The notes below the pieces were generated by a model. The model was given only the letters and a program-made list of their open reading frames with translations, was not told the DNA's origin and did not search any database. This document shows positions 40,615-50,312 of a stretch of DNA of 64,000 bases, piece by piece. The position numbers and the translations under genes were made by a program. The first letter of the stretch is position 1. Each line of letters begins with the position of its first letter. The stretch comes from Venatoribacter pacificus (GTDB lineage Bacteria > Pseudomonadota > Gammaproteobacteria > Pseudomonadales > Oceanobacteraceae): positions 124,001-188,000 of the forward strand of contig NZ_JAOANI010000002.1 of NCBI RefSeq assembly GCF_025318105.1. The letters are read 5' to 3'.

Positions 40615-42162
40615 TCAGAAGGCAACCGGACGGCTGGCTTCTTTATCGAACAGCGTTTTATCTTCGTGGTAACCGTCCCACTGCACATCGGCATTATCAC
40701 CGAAGGCATTGGTTTCGATACCGAAGACACGCAGGAACGTATCGACATAACCCCGGCCGGAAGACAGCAGGCTGTGCAGCGATTCCTGCTTGTACATTTC
40801 ATAGCCTTCCGTGCCATTACGCAGGCCTTCTTCCAGCTGATATGGCATGGCCAGTTCCAGCACCCAGACTTTGAATTCGGCGCCCAGCTGCAGCAGATCC
40901 GGAATAAAGCTGAGAATACTGGTCACGCGCAGATATGCTTCCGCCGACAGCCACAGATCCATACCCGGAGTGACCGCCAGTGCGGTGCTGTTGGCATGCT
41001 GCTTACCATCGATCATCAGCGGTGGCAGACTGCGGTCAACCACCGAGGTCAGCGTCGCATCGGTGCTCATGGTGCTGCCCACGGTGCCGTACACACGGAA
41101 CGGGATCAGCTCATACACAGACACGCTCATAATACCCAGATCCACACCGGCCATATTGTGCAGCACACTGTCGAACATGCGCGTGCTGGCTTTTACCGTC
41201 ACGCTGGGCTTGAAATTCAGTGACGCTTTTGCAACCACACCATCATCTTCACAGCCAGCCTGAGCAGAGAAATCCAGCACTACCGTCTGTGCCAGACTGG
41301 GCACAAACCAGGCACCACTGCTGACCGAATCAGAGATCGCATTCACAATCGCATCACCGGCTGCATCCACAGCCAGACCGCCAATGCTTACCGGATCAGG
41401 GACTGGCAGACCGAAGGCACCTTCAACCGCTTCCAGACCACAGACGATCGGCGCAAACGACATATCGGTCTTCAGCTGTGGCTGCTGACCTTCCGGCACC
41501 ACAATGCCGCTTTCACCGAGATTCGCCAATATTTCGGCCTGCTGTGCATCCGCCTGCTGGCGTATACGCCCGGCACTGTCGTTATTGGCAAAACGGCCAA
41601 AACACAGCGGGCCAACACCGGTAAAGGTATCAGCGCAAGGCTCGTAGCACAGACCGGCTTCGTTCACAGAACCTGACGCACACTGCATAGCAATGCGTGG
41701 CTGAACCCAGGACTGCTTGGCACGGGTTTCCGGTAACCAGCCCCACTTGGTACACAGGGCACCGCCATCTGACCAGCCTTGCGGACATTGCTCCCAGCAC
41801 ACGCCGGCCACTGAATCAAAGCCCGCCGGGCATTGCTCAGCACACAGACCGGCATTGGCGTCGTAGCCAGCCGGACAGGTATTGGGGATGGTGCCGACAC
41901 CACGGTTGTAGCTCCATTCAAAGAAGCTTGCCTGTACATCGGCAACGGTGGTGTTAATGGCCGATTCAACCGCACCGAACACATCCGCGGTTACCGACAG
42001 GAACGTATCCCCATCGCTGCCCTGGCCGGTGACTGTTTGAATATTGATAGGGAATTGCACACCAGCATCGGCATCAGCCGCCAGCGTCATCGTTTCGGTC
42101 GCCGCCTGAACAGTCATAGCTGCCAGGAACAGCGGAGCCAGCAAACAGCGGATCCATTTCAT
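40615..42162 (-). CDS. Secreted Cys-rich protein of unknown function
   Basis: From the ATG at 42162 (GAGGAT site) the protein is 515 residues with a signal peptide (CLLAPLFLAAMTVQAATE). Residues about 90-185 are a Cys-rich module with repeated CPAGYDANAGLCAEQ and CPAGFDSVAGVCWEQ units, then CPQGWSDGGALC and CYEPCADTFTGVGPLC. The remaining part is beta-rich (SLNFKPSVTVKASTRMFDSV). The repeat looks like a small disulfide-bonded domain more common in eukaryotic surface proteins. No known family was recognised. It probably lies on the cell surface or in the medium. Confidence 0.7.
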   Translation of the reverse strand: MKWIRCLLAPLFLAAMTVQAATETMTLAADADAGVQFPINIQTVTGQGSDGDTFLSVTADVFGAVESAINTTVADVQASFFEWSYNRGVGTIPNTCPAGYDANAGLCAEQCPAGFDSVAGVCWEQCPQGWSDGGALCTKWGWLPETRAKQSWVQPRIAMQCASGSVNEAGLCYEPCADTFTGVGPLCFGRFANNDSAGRIRQQADAQQAEILANLGESGIVVPEGQQPQLKTDMSFAPIVCGLEAVEGAFGLPVPDPVSIGGLAVDAAGDAIVNAISDSVSSGAWFVPSLAQTVVLDFSAQAGCEDDGVVAKASLNFKPSVTVKASTRMFDSVLHNMAGVDLGIMSVSVYELIPFRVYGTVGSTMSTDATLTSVVDRSLPPLMIDGKQHANSTALAVTPGMDLWLSAEAYLRVTSILSFIPDLLQLGAEFKVWVLELAMPYQLEEGLRNGTEGYEMYKQESLHSLLSSGRGYVDTFLRVFGIETNAFGDNADVQWDGYHEDKTLFDKEASRPVAF

Positions 42163-42380
42163 TGTTATTATCCTCAGGTGAGAGCGCCTGAGATTAGACA
42201 ATACTGGAACCATAGTACAGCGTGAAAAGTGAACGATTCGGGCCGATGTGGTACTCAATTGCCAACTGGCCTGAAGAGCCACCTGAAGCGCAGAATCAGA
42301 TGACAAAAGCGCGACTGACAGATGAATTCTTCATGGCTGTTTACTGCCGGATTATCTGACCTGCACAGACACAAGAGGAT

Positions 42381-42410
42381 AAAAAAACGGGAGCTGTTGC
42401 TCCCGTTCTT
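42381..42410 (-). terminator. Terminator of the TRAP operon
   Basis: AACGGGAGC and GCTCCCGTT pair around TGTT; read on the minus strand the stem is followed by seven T. It lies 28 bp past the end of the DctQM gene. Confidence 0.8.
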
Positions 42411-42437
42411 CTGTTCTTGATTGTTTACAACTCGCCC

Positions 42438-44564
42438 TCAGTCGTAACCAATAGCCAGCGGCACAAAGGCAACAATAGTCAGGGCAATGGCCATGGTGGT
42501 CAGCGGCAGAAGAATCCGCTCGTGACGATACCAGAAGCTCATACCGGCGCTTTCTTCTTTCGCCAGCCGAACCTCTTCTTCCCCGACCACCTGCCTCGTC
42601 AGCAAGTGGTTGAGCGCCACCGGCGGTGTGAGATACCCCAGCTCAAAGGCCACCAGCGTAACCATCCAGAAATGCACCGGATTAATACCACTGTCGTAGG
42701 CAATAGTGGCAATGGTGGCACTGACCAGAATCACTGCACCGTACGGGTCCATCACCATACCGATGACCACCAGAATGGCGACCAGCAGCGCCATCGCCAC
42801 CCAGATCGATTCAAAACTGGTTGGCACCATGCTCATCAGTTCGGCACGCTCAACCACCCCACCGATACTCACCGACAAGCCCATCAGCATCAGCAGTGCA
42901 CCGATATGACCAGTCGTTTCGGTGGTCGCTTCGCGGATGGTTTTTTCGATGGAATCGTTACCACGGCGCAGATCACTCCAGGATTGCTCCAGACGGTTTT
43001 CGACGTATTCAATATTCAGATTTTCGCGTTTCAGCGCCGCTTTTTCCTGCCCCAGACGCTCATAGATCAGAATCACCAGCAGCAGCACCGGCAGAATAAA
43101 CGGTGCAGAAAACTCATCCAGATAAGCGTTCAGAGCAACCGCATAAATAATCAGCGTAATGCCGATAATAAAGACATAAGGAACCAGCGGTTTCAGGGCC
43201 TGTAAAAACTGCGGAAAAACATTATCCGGAGTATCCAGGCGCATCGGTCCCTGACGAGTCGCCAGCGCCATCAGTGCAAACAGCAGCGTGGTCAGGAAGA
43301 ATACTTTCACGCCCCAGCCAAACAACTGATCGGTGGTCACTTCATTATTCAGTGCCGCAATAATGACCACCAGCAGACAAGGACGCAGAACCACACCCAA
43401 TGAACCCGACATCGCCGTGGCTGCCAGTGACAACTGACGACGGGCACCGGCGCGGCGCATTTCGTTATAAATCAGGCCGCCAACGGCGATCACGAAAATC
43501 CCTGAAGCACCGGTATAAGCGGTCGGGATCGCAGCCACGGCAACCACCGCCACCGCCAGCATTTCCGGTGGCAGATTGAATGGGCGGAACAGATTAAAAA
43601 CCACCTGAGCCAGCTCGGTGCGCTTCAGCAGCATACCAATCCACACATACAGACCGACATTCAGGAACAGCTGCGACAGTTCCATCATTTGGTTCAGGTA
43701 AATACCAATACCAGCACTGTGTCCGGCGGAAATAAAATAGACACCGGAAATAATGCACATGGTGGCATACAGCGGTACGGCCAGCTGTGCTTTCAGGAAG
43801 CTGCCGCCGGGCTTGGCGTCTTTCGGAATAAACAGAAACTGATACAGACTCAGCAGCAGAATAAAGGCAAAACCCACAATCCACAGATGATGCAGAATGC
43901 TGTGCTGGGTGGTGACTTCCACACCGGCCGAAAACGCCACTTCACGGAAGCTGTAAACCGAGTAAAACAGAATCGCACTGGCCAGCAGTTGTGCACCGGA
44001 AGCGACGCGGTAATCCATCGCCGTTTCCATGGGGCGCAGAGCAATATGGTGTCGACGGAACAGCGCGGTCAGGCCACAAATCAGTACCAGCACCGCCAGC
44101 ATAATGCGCTGGGCACTTAAGCCAAATTCACCGAACTCAGCCACGCTTAATTCAATCGCACGAAACACCCGTACGGCCGGTGTTACCCGGTCAACGGTAC
44201 TTTCATACAGTGCATGTTTCTGCAGGCACTGTTCCTGCGCCGCCAACAACGACTGACGCATAACCGCCGGATCGGCGGGCTCTTCTTCAAATAAATCCCA
44301 CTCATCATCCTGCTGAGCATTGGCTTCCGCCACCAGACGCGCCAGCTGCGCATCAATATCCATGGTTGGGTTACAGGAAGGCAGCACCGGGTCGGTACGC
44401 AACTGGAAATACCCATCCCAAACACCCTCACCTAATTGCAGCAATTGAGCATGCAACGCGTGACTACTGTTCAGGATGACAACAAATACCAACACCAGAA
44501 ATGCGGGTAACGCGGCGAGCCATTCGTACGCCGTGCGGTTGCCTACACGTACTGTCTGCTCCAT
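42438..44564 (-). CDS. TRAP transporter permease with fused small and large subunits (DctQM-like)
   Basis: A 708-residue membrane protein. The N-terminal part (one TM near 18-36, an extracytoplasmic segment with two Cys, and further TM segments to about 270) replaces the DctQ subunit. From about residue 275 onward the DctM pattern is visible: GIYLNQMMELSQLFLNVGLY, AIPTAYTGASGIFVIAVGGL, and the C-terminal GYLTPPVALNHLL, a strong DctM signature. It would drive sodium-coupled uptake of an organic anion. Third gene of a three-gene operon. Confidence 0.85.
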   Translation of the reverse strand: MEQTVRVGNRTAYEWLAALPAFLVLVFVVILNSSHALHAQLLQLGEGVWDGYFQLRTDPVLPSCNPTMDIDAQLARLVAEANAQQDDEWDLFEEEPADPAVMRQSLLAAQEQCLQKHALYESTVDRVTPAVRVFRAIELSVAEFGEFGLSAQRIMLAVLVLICGLTALFRRHHIALRPMETAMDYRVASGAQLLASAILFYSVYSFREVAFSAGVEVTTQHSILHHLWIVGFAFILLLSLYQFLFIPKDAKPGGSFLKAQLAVPLYATMCIISGVYFISAGHSAGIGIYLNQMMELSQLFLNVGLYVWIGMLLKRTELAQVVFNLFRPFNLPPEMLAVAVVAVAAIPTAYTGASGIFVIAVGGLIYNEMRRAGARRQLSLAATAMSGSLGVVLRPCLLVVIIAALNNEVTTDQLFGWGVKVFFLTTLLFALMALATRQGPMRLDTPDNVFPQFLQALKPLVPYVFIIGITLIIYAVALNAYLDEFSAPFILPVLLLVILIYERLGQEKAALKRENLNIEYVENRLEQSWSDLRRGNDSIEKTIREATTETTGHIGALLMLMGLSVSIGGVVERAELMSMVPTSFESIWVAMALLVAILVVIGMVMDPYGAVILVSATIATIAYDSGINPVHFWMVTLVAFELGYLTPPVALNHLLTRQVVGEEEVRLAKEESAGMSFWYRHERILLPLTTMAIALTIVAFVPLAIGYD

Positions 44565-44657
44565 GGATGAATACCTCTGAAAATTACTGCTGCCGGCGCG
44601 CAGGGTATCCGCAACCGCAGATCCGGACGGAGCCGCGGTGTTGCCGGCTGTTTATTG

Positions 44658-45650
44658 TTATTCGAGTTTTTCTACACACTCAGCGGCGGCTGGCGTTTCA
44701 GCACAGCGCAGCTTGCGCATAAGACGCAGCATATTGGCGTCATAAACACCCTCATCACGCAAAGAGATACGTACATTGCGCAGCATCTGATTGTATTTGT
44801 CGTGATCATCCTTGCTCAGATCAACCCAGTATTTCGGATCAATTTCAGCGGTGTCTTTATCGATAAAGCCGCGCATACGATCAAATACGCTGGCGATTTT
44901 CAGGCGAGATTTCTGGCCGAAATCGGCAGGGAAACGATCCTTGTGCAAAATCAGCTGGAAATCCAGATACGCCAGATTAAAACGCAGGATGCCGCCTTTT
45001 GTGCCCAGACCTTTGTACATTTCCAGCGGCTTATAAGCGACCGCCGGTGCATAAGCGGCATCGACACTGCCATTATTAAACTTGCCGGAGAAATTCGCCG
45101 AGTTAGACGGCACCACCGATGCACCGACATGATTAACCAGCTTCATCGACGGCTCATCATATTCAATGGTGGCGATACGCTTACCCGACAGTTCTTCCAC
45201 AGAATCGACCGTACGGTCACGTAGGAACAGATATATCGGACCCGCCGGCAGAATGCCTGCCACTTCGTAACGGCCCTCGGTCATAAACTTTGCCGCTTTT
45301 GGTGAGGCTATGGTATTCACCAGAGTACGCATCACGTCATCGCTCGGCACACCACCAATCGCTTCTACTGTGGCGGTGAATTTATTAAACGGACGTGCAC
45401 GCGCGCCGGTCATCAGCACCGCGTCACACTGCTCAGCTTTAAAATCATCCACCGCGATTTTTTCGTCGGTATACGCGCGCAGATGAAAATCAACGCCCCA
45501 CTCCAGCGCAATGGTGCTGTAGTCCTTGGTCATGCCGTAAATAGACCCATTGGCACCCAGTGGGTCGTACACACAGAAGGTACGTTTTTCCAGCTCAGCC
45601 CAGGCCAGTTGACTGGCGCTCAGTGCGATCAGCAGTAATGCCCGCAACAT
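44658..45650 (-). CDS. Periplasmic substrate-binding protein of the TRAP operon
   Basis: A 330-residue protein from the ATG at 45650, two bases after the previous stop, with a GGAGGA site inside that gene. A signal peptide (LLLIALSASQLAWA) is followed by a two-lobed solute-binding protein: FCVYDPLGANGSIYGMTKDY, DAVLMTGARARPFNKFTATV and SGKRIATIEYDEPSMKLVNH. It resembles the putative solute-binding DUF6091 type rather than classic DctP. The ligand is not predictable. Four Cys near the ends may pair. Confidence 0.75.
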   Translation of the reverse strand: MLRALLLIALSASQLAWAELEKRTFCVYDPLGANGSIYGMTKDYSTIALEWGVDFHLRAYTDEKIAVDDFKAEQCDAVLMTGARARPFNKFTATVEAIGGVPSDDVMRTLVNTIASPKAAKFMTEGRYEVAGILPAGPIYLFLRDRTVDSVEELSGKRIATIEYDEPSMKLVNHVGASVVPSNSANFSGKFNNGSVDAAYAPAVAYKPLEMYKGLGTKGGILRFNLAYLDFQLILHKDRFPADFGQKSRLKIASVFDRMRGFIDKDTAEIDPKYWVDLSKDDHDKYNQMLRNVRISLRDEGVYDANMLRLMRKLRCAETPAAAECVEKLE

Positions 45651-45652
45651 AC

Positions 45653-46663
45653 TCAATCCTCCAACAAATCGTCGATGTCCAGGGTGTTCGCTTTTGGCTG
45701 AACATCGTCCCAGAACGTACCCAGACCACCGGTTGGTGTGCGCGCACCGGTTGCTTCCGTCCACAGACGGTCGGATACCGCCGTAATCTGACGGCTGGCC
45801 ATAATATCCATCATGCGGTAATCCGGATTGCTCGAAGTGGTCTTCAGCGACGCAGCATGGCGGCGGATAGCATCACGCAGCTGCTCGGTGTTGCCAGAAC
45901 CGTCGGCAATCACCACTTCGATGGCATGGGCCATACGCACGCCAGAGGCAGTGGCAATACGGCTGGCGTTAGCCATTTCCTGCCATGGATCGGTGCCCTT
46001 CGGCGCGGTATCCGGCATCATCACCCAGATACCGGCCTGTAACGCCTGCGGCAGGCCCCACCAGCGCACGTTATCCACACACTGCAGACCACGTACGGCT
46101 TTCATGGCGATGTCTTTCGGTACGTTAACGCTGCTCTGTGAACGCAGATCACTCATCACCGACTGCATGCCAGCGATAGAACCCAGGACCCAATACACTT
46201 CTTCGCTTTCACTCAGGTCCGGGCACTCGTCACCCGGCTCACCGAATTCGGCCACCATGTGCTGATACGCCATGTACTGACGGCTGGCGGCGACGGCAAA
46301 GGCACGCTTCTCACGAATACGCGCATCTTTGGCTTCGGCAATGTTCTGGCTTTTGAAGGCGCGCACATAGGTCAGTGCTTCTTCGTGGGCTTTTTCTTCC
46401 GCACAGGAGCCGGACATCATGTACATGGTCACGGCGGCGCGGTCAGGTGGGAAGGTTAATTCAGAGAACGACATCAGCGTCGGTGCCATGGCGGTTGTCA
46501 TGCCACAGGCCATCTCCGGGTCGCTGCTTTTCATGGTATAGGGAATCGCATACTCTTCGGTGTAATCGTATGCAAACCAGCCGGTTGTTTTGTAGATCAT
46601 ACTGCAGCCGGACATGCTGCTGATCGCCAGCACCGCCAGCGTAATACGCGCAAGGAAAGACAT
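45653..46663 (-). CDS. TatT-like lipoprotein of the TRAP operon
   Basis: A 336-residue lipoprotein (signal LAVLAISSMSGCSMIYK, Cys near 20). The mature protein is entirely helical (PYTMKSSDPEMACGMTTAMA, AHEEALTYVRAFKSQNIAEA), in line with the TPR-like fold of TatT proteins that trimerise and associate with TRAP binding proteins in the periplasm. Position as first gene before the binding protein and permease supports this. The extra Cys residues and the length are not typical, so the family call is moderate. Confidence 0.7.
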   Translation of the reverse strand: MSFLARITLAVLAISSMSGCSMIYKTTGWFAYDYTEEYAIPYTMKSSDPEMACGMTTAMAPTLMSFSELTFPPDRAAVTMYMMSGSCAEEKAHEEALTYVRAFKSQNIAEAKDARIREKRAFAVAASRQYMAYQHMVAEFGEPGDECPDLSESEEVYWVLGSIAGMQSVMSDLRSQSSVNVPKDIAMKAVRGLQCVDNVRWWGLPQALQAGIWVMMPDTAPKGTDPWQEMANASRIATASGVRMAHAIEVVIADGSGNTEQLRDAIRRHAASLKTTSSNPDYRMMDIMASRQITAVSDRLWTEATGARTPTGGLGTFWDDVQPKANTLDIDDLLED

Positions 46664-46854
46664 GACGCCCCCATTTCTGATGAGTAATTTTTTTTATTCT
46701 GTTCAGGATGGCAGCCATCCTGATGGGTCTTACCTTCGTGTCTGGCACAGGTTAAGCCCGGTCCCAGTCTAACGCTTAAGCCACATAAAAGCTTGGCCCA
46801 GCCGCCACCGGGCCCGCGACAATAGAGTCAATCCAGGGTCTTAGAAAGGTTAAA

Positions 46855-47760
46855 ATGCGCCAACAGCCAGCCTCACCGCAGCGTCAGAATCGTACCCAAA
46901 ACAGCCCTGTAGCGGCCTCTGAACACACAGATGCACTGCAGCAACTGCTCGACCAGCATTTCGCGCTGGCCGGACAACGGGTGGATGCGGTCTATCGACG
47001 CCACTTCGCTCCGGCCAGAGCGGTTTTTGCCCGCCACTGGCGTCACCGCCGTGACATTCCCGGTGATCTGCTGGCCCTGCCGCGCACCTTACTGGGCCTG
47101 CTGCACCGCCGTCCGGGTGGCATTGCCAGCCCGAGTGGAAAGCAACAGGAAATGCGCCGCATTCTGGAGCAGGAACTGCTCGATCTGCCCGCTCTTGAAG
47201 CCAGCCTGCAGCATTACTGTGAACAGATCATTGAGCACTACCGCCTGGATCTTGCAGATCAGCCAACCCTGACCCCGGCGCAACGGCAGGAATTTGAGCA
47301 TTATGTTGAGCATCAGCTGGTGCGCCTGCATCTGCCCAGCGAAGGACTGCGCGAAGGTATGCTGGCTCTGACCATCATGCTGACCGGCCGCTTACTGGGA
47401 GATAAAGCCATGCTCAGCAGTGCCGCCAGTCTGGGCGGCACCGTTGCCGGCAGTGTGTATCTGGGTCAACAGGGTTGGTGGGGGGCTTTCTGGGCCAGCT
47501 GGTTTGGCGTACCGGCCTGGGTCAGCTGGGTCGGTATTGGCAGCGGCGTACTCTCTGCTCTGTTGCTGTCGCCACTACTGGCACCGGGAGTTGAATGGGG
47601 CATGAACCGCCTGCGCGCGCGCCGGGTACTGCAACAAACGGTGCAGCAGGCAAAGGAGAAGCTGACCAGCAAAGACGGTGTTCTGTTGGCCAGTCGTCTC
47701 GGCGTTTATCTGCAGCTATTGCCCGATCTGGCGCAGTTTCTGGCGCGGCTGAAAAGCTGA
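46855..47760 (+). CDS. DUF6635-like protein with hydrophobic central region
   Basis: A 301-residue protein with an Arg/Gln-rich N-terminus (VYRRHFAPARAVFARHWRHR), a DIPGDLLALPRTLLGLLHRR segment typical of the DUF6635 type, and two hydrophobic stretches near 195-215 and 220-250 (SLGGTVAGSVYLGQQGWWGA, WVGIGSGVLSALLLSPLLAP). The stretch between residue 50 and 190 is helical. Function is unknown in the family. It diverges from the TRAP operon and has an AAAGG site before the ATG. Confidence 0.65.
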   Translation: MRQQPASPQRQNRTQNSPVAASEHTDALQQLLDQHFALAGQRVDAVYRRHFAPARAVFARHWRHRRDIPGDLLALPRTLLGLLHRRPGGIASPSGKQQEMRRILEQELLDLPALEASLQHYCEQIIEHYRLDLADQPTLTPAQRQEFEHYVEHQLVRLHLPSEGLREGMLALTIMLTGRLLGDKAMLSSAASLGGTVAGSVYLGQQGWWGAFWASWFGVPAWVSWVGIGSGVLSALLLSPLLAPGVEWGMNRLRARRVLQQTVQQAKEKLTSKDGVLLASRLGVYLQLLPDLAQFLARLKS

Positions 47761-48230
47761 ATGGAATGCCAGCATCAGGTCAGACCGTTGATCATTGCCG
47801 ACAAAGTGCTGTCATAAAACAAACACTTGGCAAGAAGTCTGCGTAACGCCATAGTAACTGAAGGCGTGTTTTTGCGGCCGCATGAGTGATACACACTCCG
47901 TGGCCGCAGAGCGTACCGATCACCCACGGAGGGAGGGTAAGTTGCTACCCGAGAGCAGTATCAACCTGCCAGGATATGGCAGACACACAGTGCCGACAGG
48001 CCGCTCAGGCCAGTGCACGCACAGTACGCAACCAACGACGCTGAACCTCAGTTGCAACGTCCACTCCCCTGCCATCGCCGCTCAACGCCCTTCTGCTCAA
48101 ACACCTGTCCATCAACCAACCCTAGCTGCCAACCACCGCAAGCCTGAACCTCTGCGCCCGACGCGCACACAGTGGCATTCCGCCATTTCTGTTTCTGATC
48201 AGCCCAACCTGCAACCAGGAGAGTGCTTAT
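47761..48230. other. Gene-free stretch upstream of the PhoH-like gene
   Basis: A 470-bp gap without a convincing gene. It includes a TGCGGCCGCA palindrome near 47874-47883 and a second GCGGCC-related site about 20 bp further, but no clear promoter or RNA structure. An overlapping 120-residue frame (47882-48244) is low-complexity and ends inside phoH, so I do not count it. A long leader for the PhoH-like gene is possible. Confidence 0.45.
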
Positions 48231-49610
48231 ATGGCCGCAAGTAAATCCGCAACCAAGCTGTACGTTCTGGACACCAATGTTCTGATTCATGATCCGGCTG
48301 CGATCCTGAATTTTGAAGAACATCAGGTGGTGATCCCTATGACCGTTCTGGAGGAGCTGGATAAACTGAAAATGGGCAAAGCGTCCATTGCCACCGATTG
48401 CCGTGAGGCCATCCGTAAAATCGACCATATCATCGGTGATGCCACCCCCACCGAAATTGCCAAAGGCGTGCCCATTGCCCGGCCGGATGGCTCGGTGCAG
48501 GGTCATTTATCGATTCTGCTGGATAATTTCGAGGCGCCGAACCGCTCGCTGCCGCCCGATCTGAATGACAACAAAATCATCAACAGCCTCGTAGGGCTGC
48601 AGGAAAAATACCCGCGCCGTGATGTGGTGCTGATTACCAAAGACATCAACATGCGCCTGAAAGCGCGTGGCTGTGGCGTTGGTGCGCAGGACTATCAGAA
48701 CGACCAGCTGCTGAGTGACGTATCCCTGCTGGAAACCGGTTATCACGCCTTTGCCGATTCGTTCTGGGAGACCCAATCGCAGGTGGATACCTTCCACGAT
48801 GAAACCGGAACCTACCACCGTATTCCGCTGGAAAACCTGCCCGACGAACTCTACGTCAACCGTTTTATTGTCGATGAAAAAGGCTTTATTGGCCGCGTGG
48901 TGCTGATCGAAGAAGGCACAGCCCTGCTGCAGGACCTGCCCGCCGAACAGCTGCTGTCACAAAGTGCCTGGGGGCTGACGCCGCGCGATATTCCGCAGGC
49001 ACTGGCGCTGCACCTGCTGATGGACCCGGATGTGCATCTGGTCACCCTGACCGGCCAGGCCGGCTCCGGTAAAACTATTCTGGCGCTGGCTGCAGCCATC
49101 GAAATGACCGTTGCCACCAAACAATTCCGTCGCATTATCGCCACCCGCTCAACGCGTGGGCTGGATGAAGACATCGGCTACCTGCCCGGTACCGAAGCAG
49201 AAAAAATGGAACCCTGGCTGGGCGCCATCACCGACAACCTCGAAGCACTGCACGACGACGACGAACACGCCACCAGCAGCGTCGATTACATTCTGCAGAA
49301 AGTACCGCTGCAGTTTAAATCCCTTAACTACATCCGCGGACGCAGTTTTCAGCACAGTCTGATTCTGATTGATGAGTGCCAGAACCTGACGCCACATCAG
49401 ATGAAAACCATCATCACCCGGGCCGGCGCCGGTTCAAAGGTTGTTTGTCTGGGCAACCTGGCACAAATTGATACACCCTATCTGAACCCGATCAGCTCCG
49501 GACTGACCTACCTGATCGAACGCTTTAAAGAGTTCAGCAGCGGCGGCACCATTCACCTGGAGGGCTCGCCACGCTCGATTCTGGCGGAATATGCGGAGAC
49601 CCATTTATAA
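48231..49610 (+). CDS. PhoH-family ATPase with N-terminal PIN domain
   Basis: A 459-residue protein of the PhoH2 type. Residues 9-150 are a PIN ribonuclease domain (KLYVLDTNVLIHDPAAILNF with conserved Asp, and VVLITKDINMRLKARGCGVG). The ATPase has Walker A GQAGSGKTILALAAA near residue 274, TRSTRGLDEDIGYLPGTEAE and Walker B SLILIDECQNLTPHQ near 380. Such proteins act as RNA helicase/RNase. A GGAGAG site precedes the ATG, and the coding context is a single-gene unit with a terminator at 49679. Confidence 0.92.
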   Translation: MAASKSATKLYVLDTNVLIHDPAAILNFEEHQVVIPMTVLEELDKLKMGKASIATDCREAIRKIDHIIGDATPTEIAKGVPIARPDGSVQGHLSILLDNFEAPNRSLPPDLNDNKIINSLVGLQEKYPRRDVVLITKDINMRLKARGCGVGAQDYQNDQLLSDVSLLETGYHAFADSFWETQSQVDTFHDETGTYHRIPLENLPDELYVNRFIVDEKGFIGRVVLIEEGTALLQDLPAEQLLSQSAWGLTPRDIPQALALHLLMDPDVHLVTLTGQAGSGKTILALAAAIEMTVATKQFRRIIATRSTRGLDEDIGYLPGTEAEKMEPWLGAITDNLEALHDDDEHATSSVDYILQKVPLQFKSLNYIRGRSFQHSLILIDECQNLTPHQMKTIITRAGAGSKVVCLGNLAQIDTPYLNPISSGLTYLIERFKEFSSGGTIHLEGSPRSILAEYAETHL

Positions 49611-49678
49611 CGGTTATTAAGGAACTGCTGAGCATCAGAACTTTGACGATATAAGAAGTCTGAACTATATAACTAACT

Positions 49679-49717
49679 GGGCTTTGATCATTCACCGATG
49701 AATCAAAGCCCTTTTTA
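49679..49717 (+). terminator. Terminator after the PhoH-like gene
   Basis: GGGCTTTGAT and ATCAAAGCCC are exact inverted arms with a 13-base loop region, followed by TTTTTA. Lies about 70 bp past the stop. Confidence 0.8.
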
Positions 49718-49765
49718 TCGCCCCTAAATTCACCATCCCGGAGAGATCCACGGAAGGTCCATATT

Positions 49766-50185
49766 ATGAAAGCACTTGTATTCGCCGCATTGGCTGCCCT
49801 GTCTGCCAGCACCGTTGCTGCCCCGGCAGAAGAAACAATCTACGAACTGGAATTTGAAACCGATTCCAACTGGACCAGCATTGAAATCCGCGATGATGCG
49901 GCCTTTGTTAATGCGCCAGCCGGCGAAAGCATGAATGTGACCGCTAAAGATGGCTTGCGCTCTTTCACCATTTCGCCGAAAAAAATTCACCTGCGCTCGC
50001 GCACCCGCGGTCTGGTGAACATGAATTTATTTGTAAAATCCAAAAATAACGTTCTGGGTCTGACCATCTGCAAAGGTTCGCCCAGCAGTTACACCTGGAT
50101 TAAATCCGGCCAGGCAAAACAGAAAAACGATCTGAAAGAAAAAGATCACTGCGAACAGGCAGCATTAGTGCTGCAACTGTTCTGA
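49766..50185 (+). CDS. Small secreted protein, unknown
   Basis: A 139-residue protein with a clear signal peptide (LVFAALAALSASTVAAPAEE, cleavage likely near residue 20). The mature part is beta-rich with three Cys, including GLTICKGSPS near residue 102 and KDHCEQAA near 131. No family is recognised. The gene has its own terminator at 50245 and stands alone between the PhoH-like gene and a short gene on the other strand. Confidence 0.65.
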   Translation: MKALVFAALAALSASTVAAPAEETIYELEFETDSNWTSIEIRDDAAFVNAPAGESMNVTAKDGLRSFTISPKKIHLRSRTRGLVNMNLFVKSKNNVLGLTICKGSPSSYTWIKSGQAKQKNDLKEKDHCEQAALVLQLF

Positions 50186-50244
50186 GCGGCAATCGTTAGA
50201 GCCAGCACGGTTCTGATTGGCTCAGGCCACCATACGCTCAACAG

Positions 50245-50277
50245 AAAACGCCCGGCGCGCAAGCACCGGGCGTTTTT
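50245..50277 (+). terminator. Terminator between the small secreted protein and the next gene
   Basis: AAAACGCCCGG and CCGGGCGTTTT form a perfect stem with T residues on the plus strand and A on the other. Serves both converging genes. Confidence 0.85.
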
Positions 50278-50312
50278 ATTGGTGGGTATCAGTAACGCAT
50301 TGCCAGCGGCTG

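Noticed and set aside
47882..48244. A 120-residue open frame upstream of the PhoH-like gene
   Set aside because: Low-complexity Thr/Pro/Ser-rich translation, no ribosome site, and it runs into the start of the real gene.
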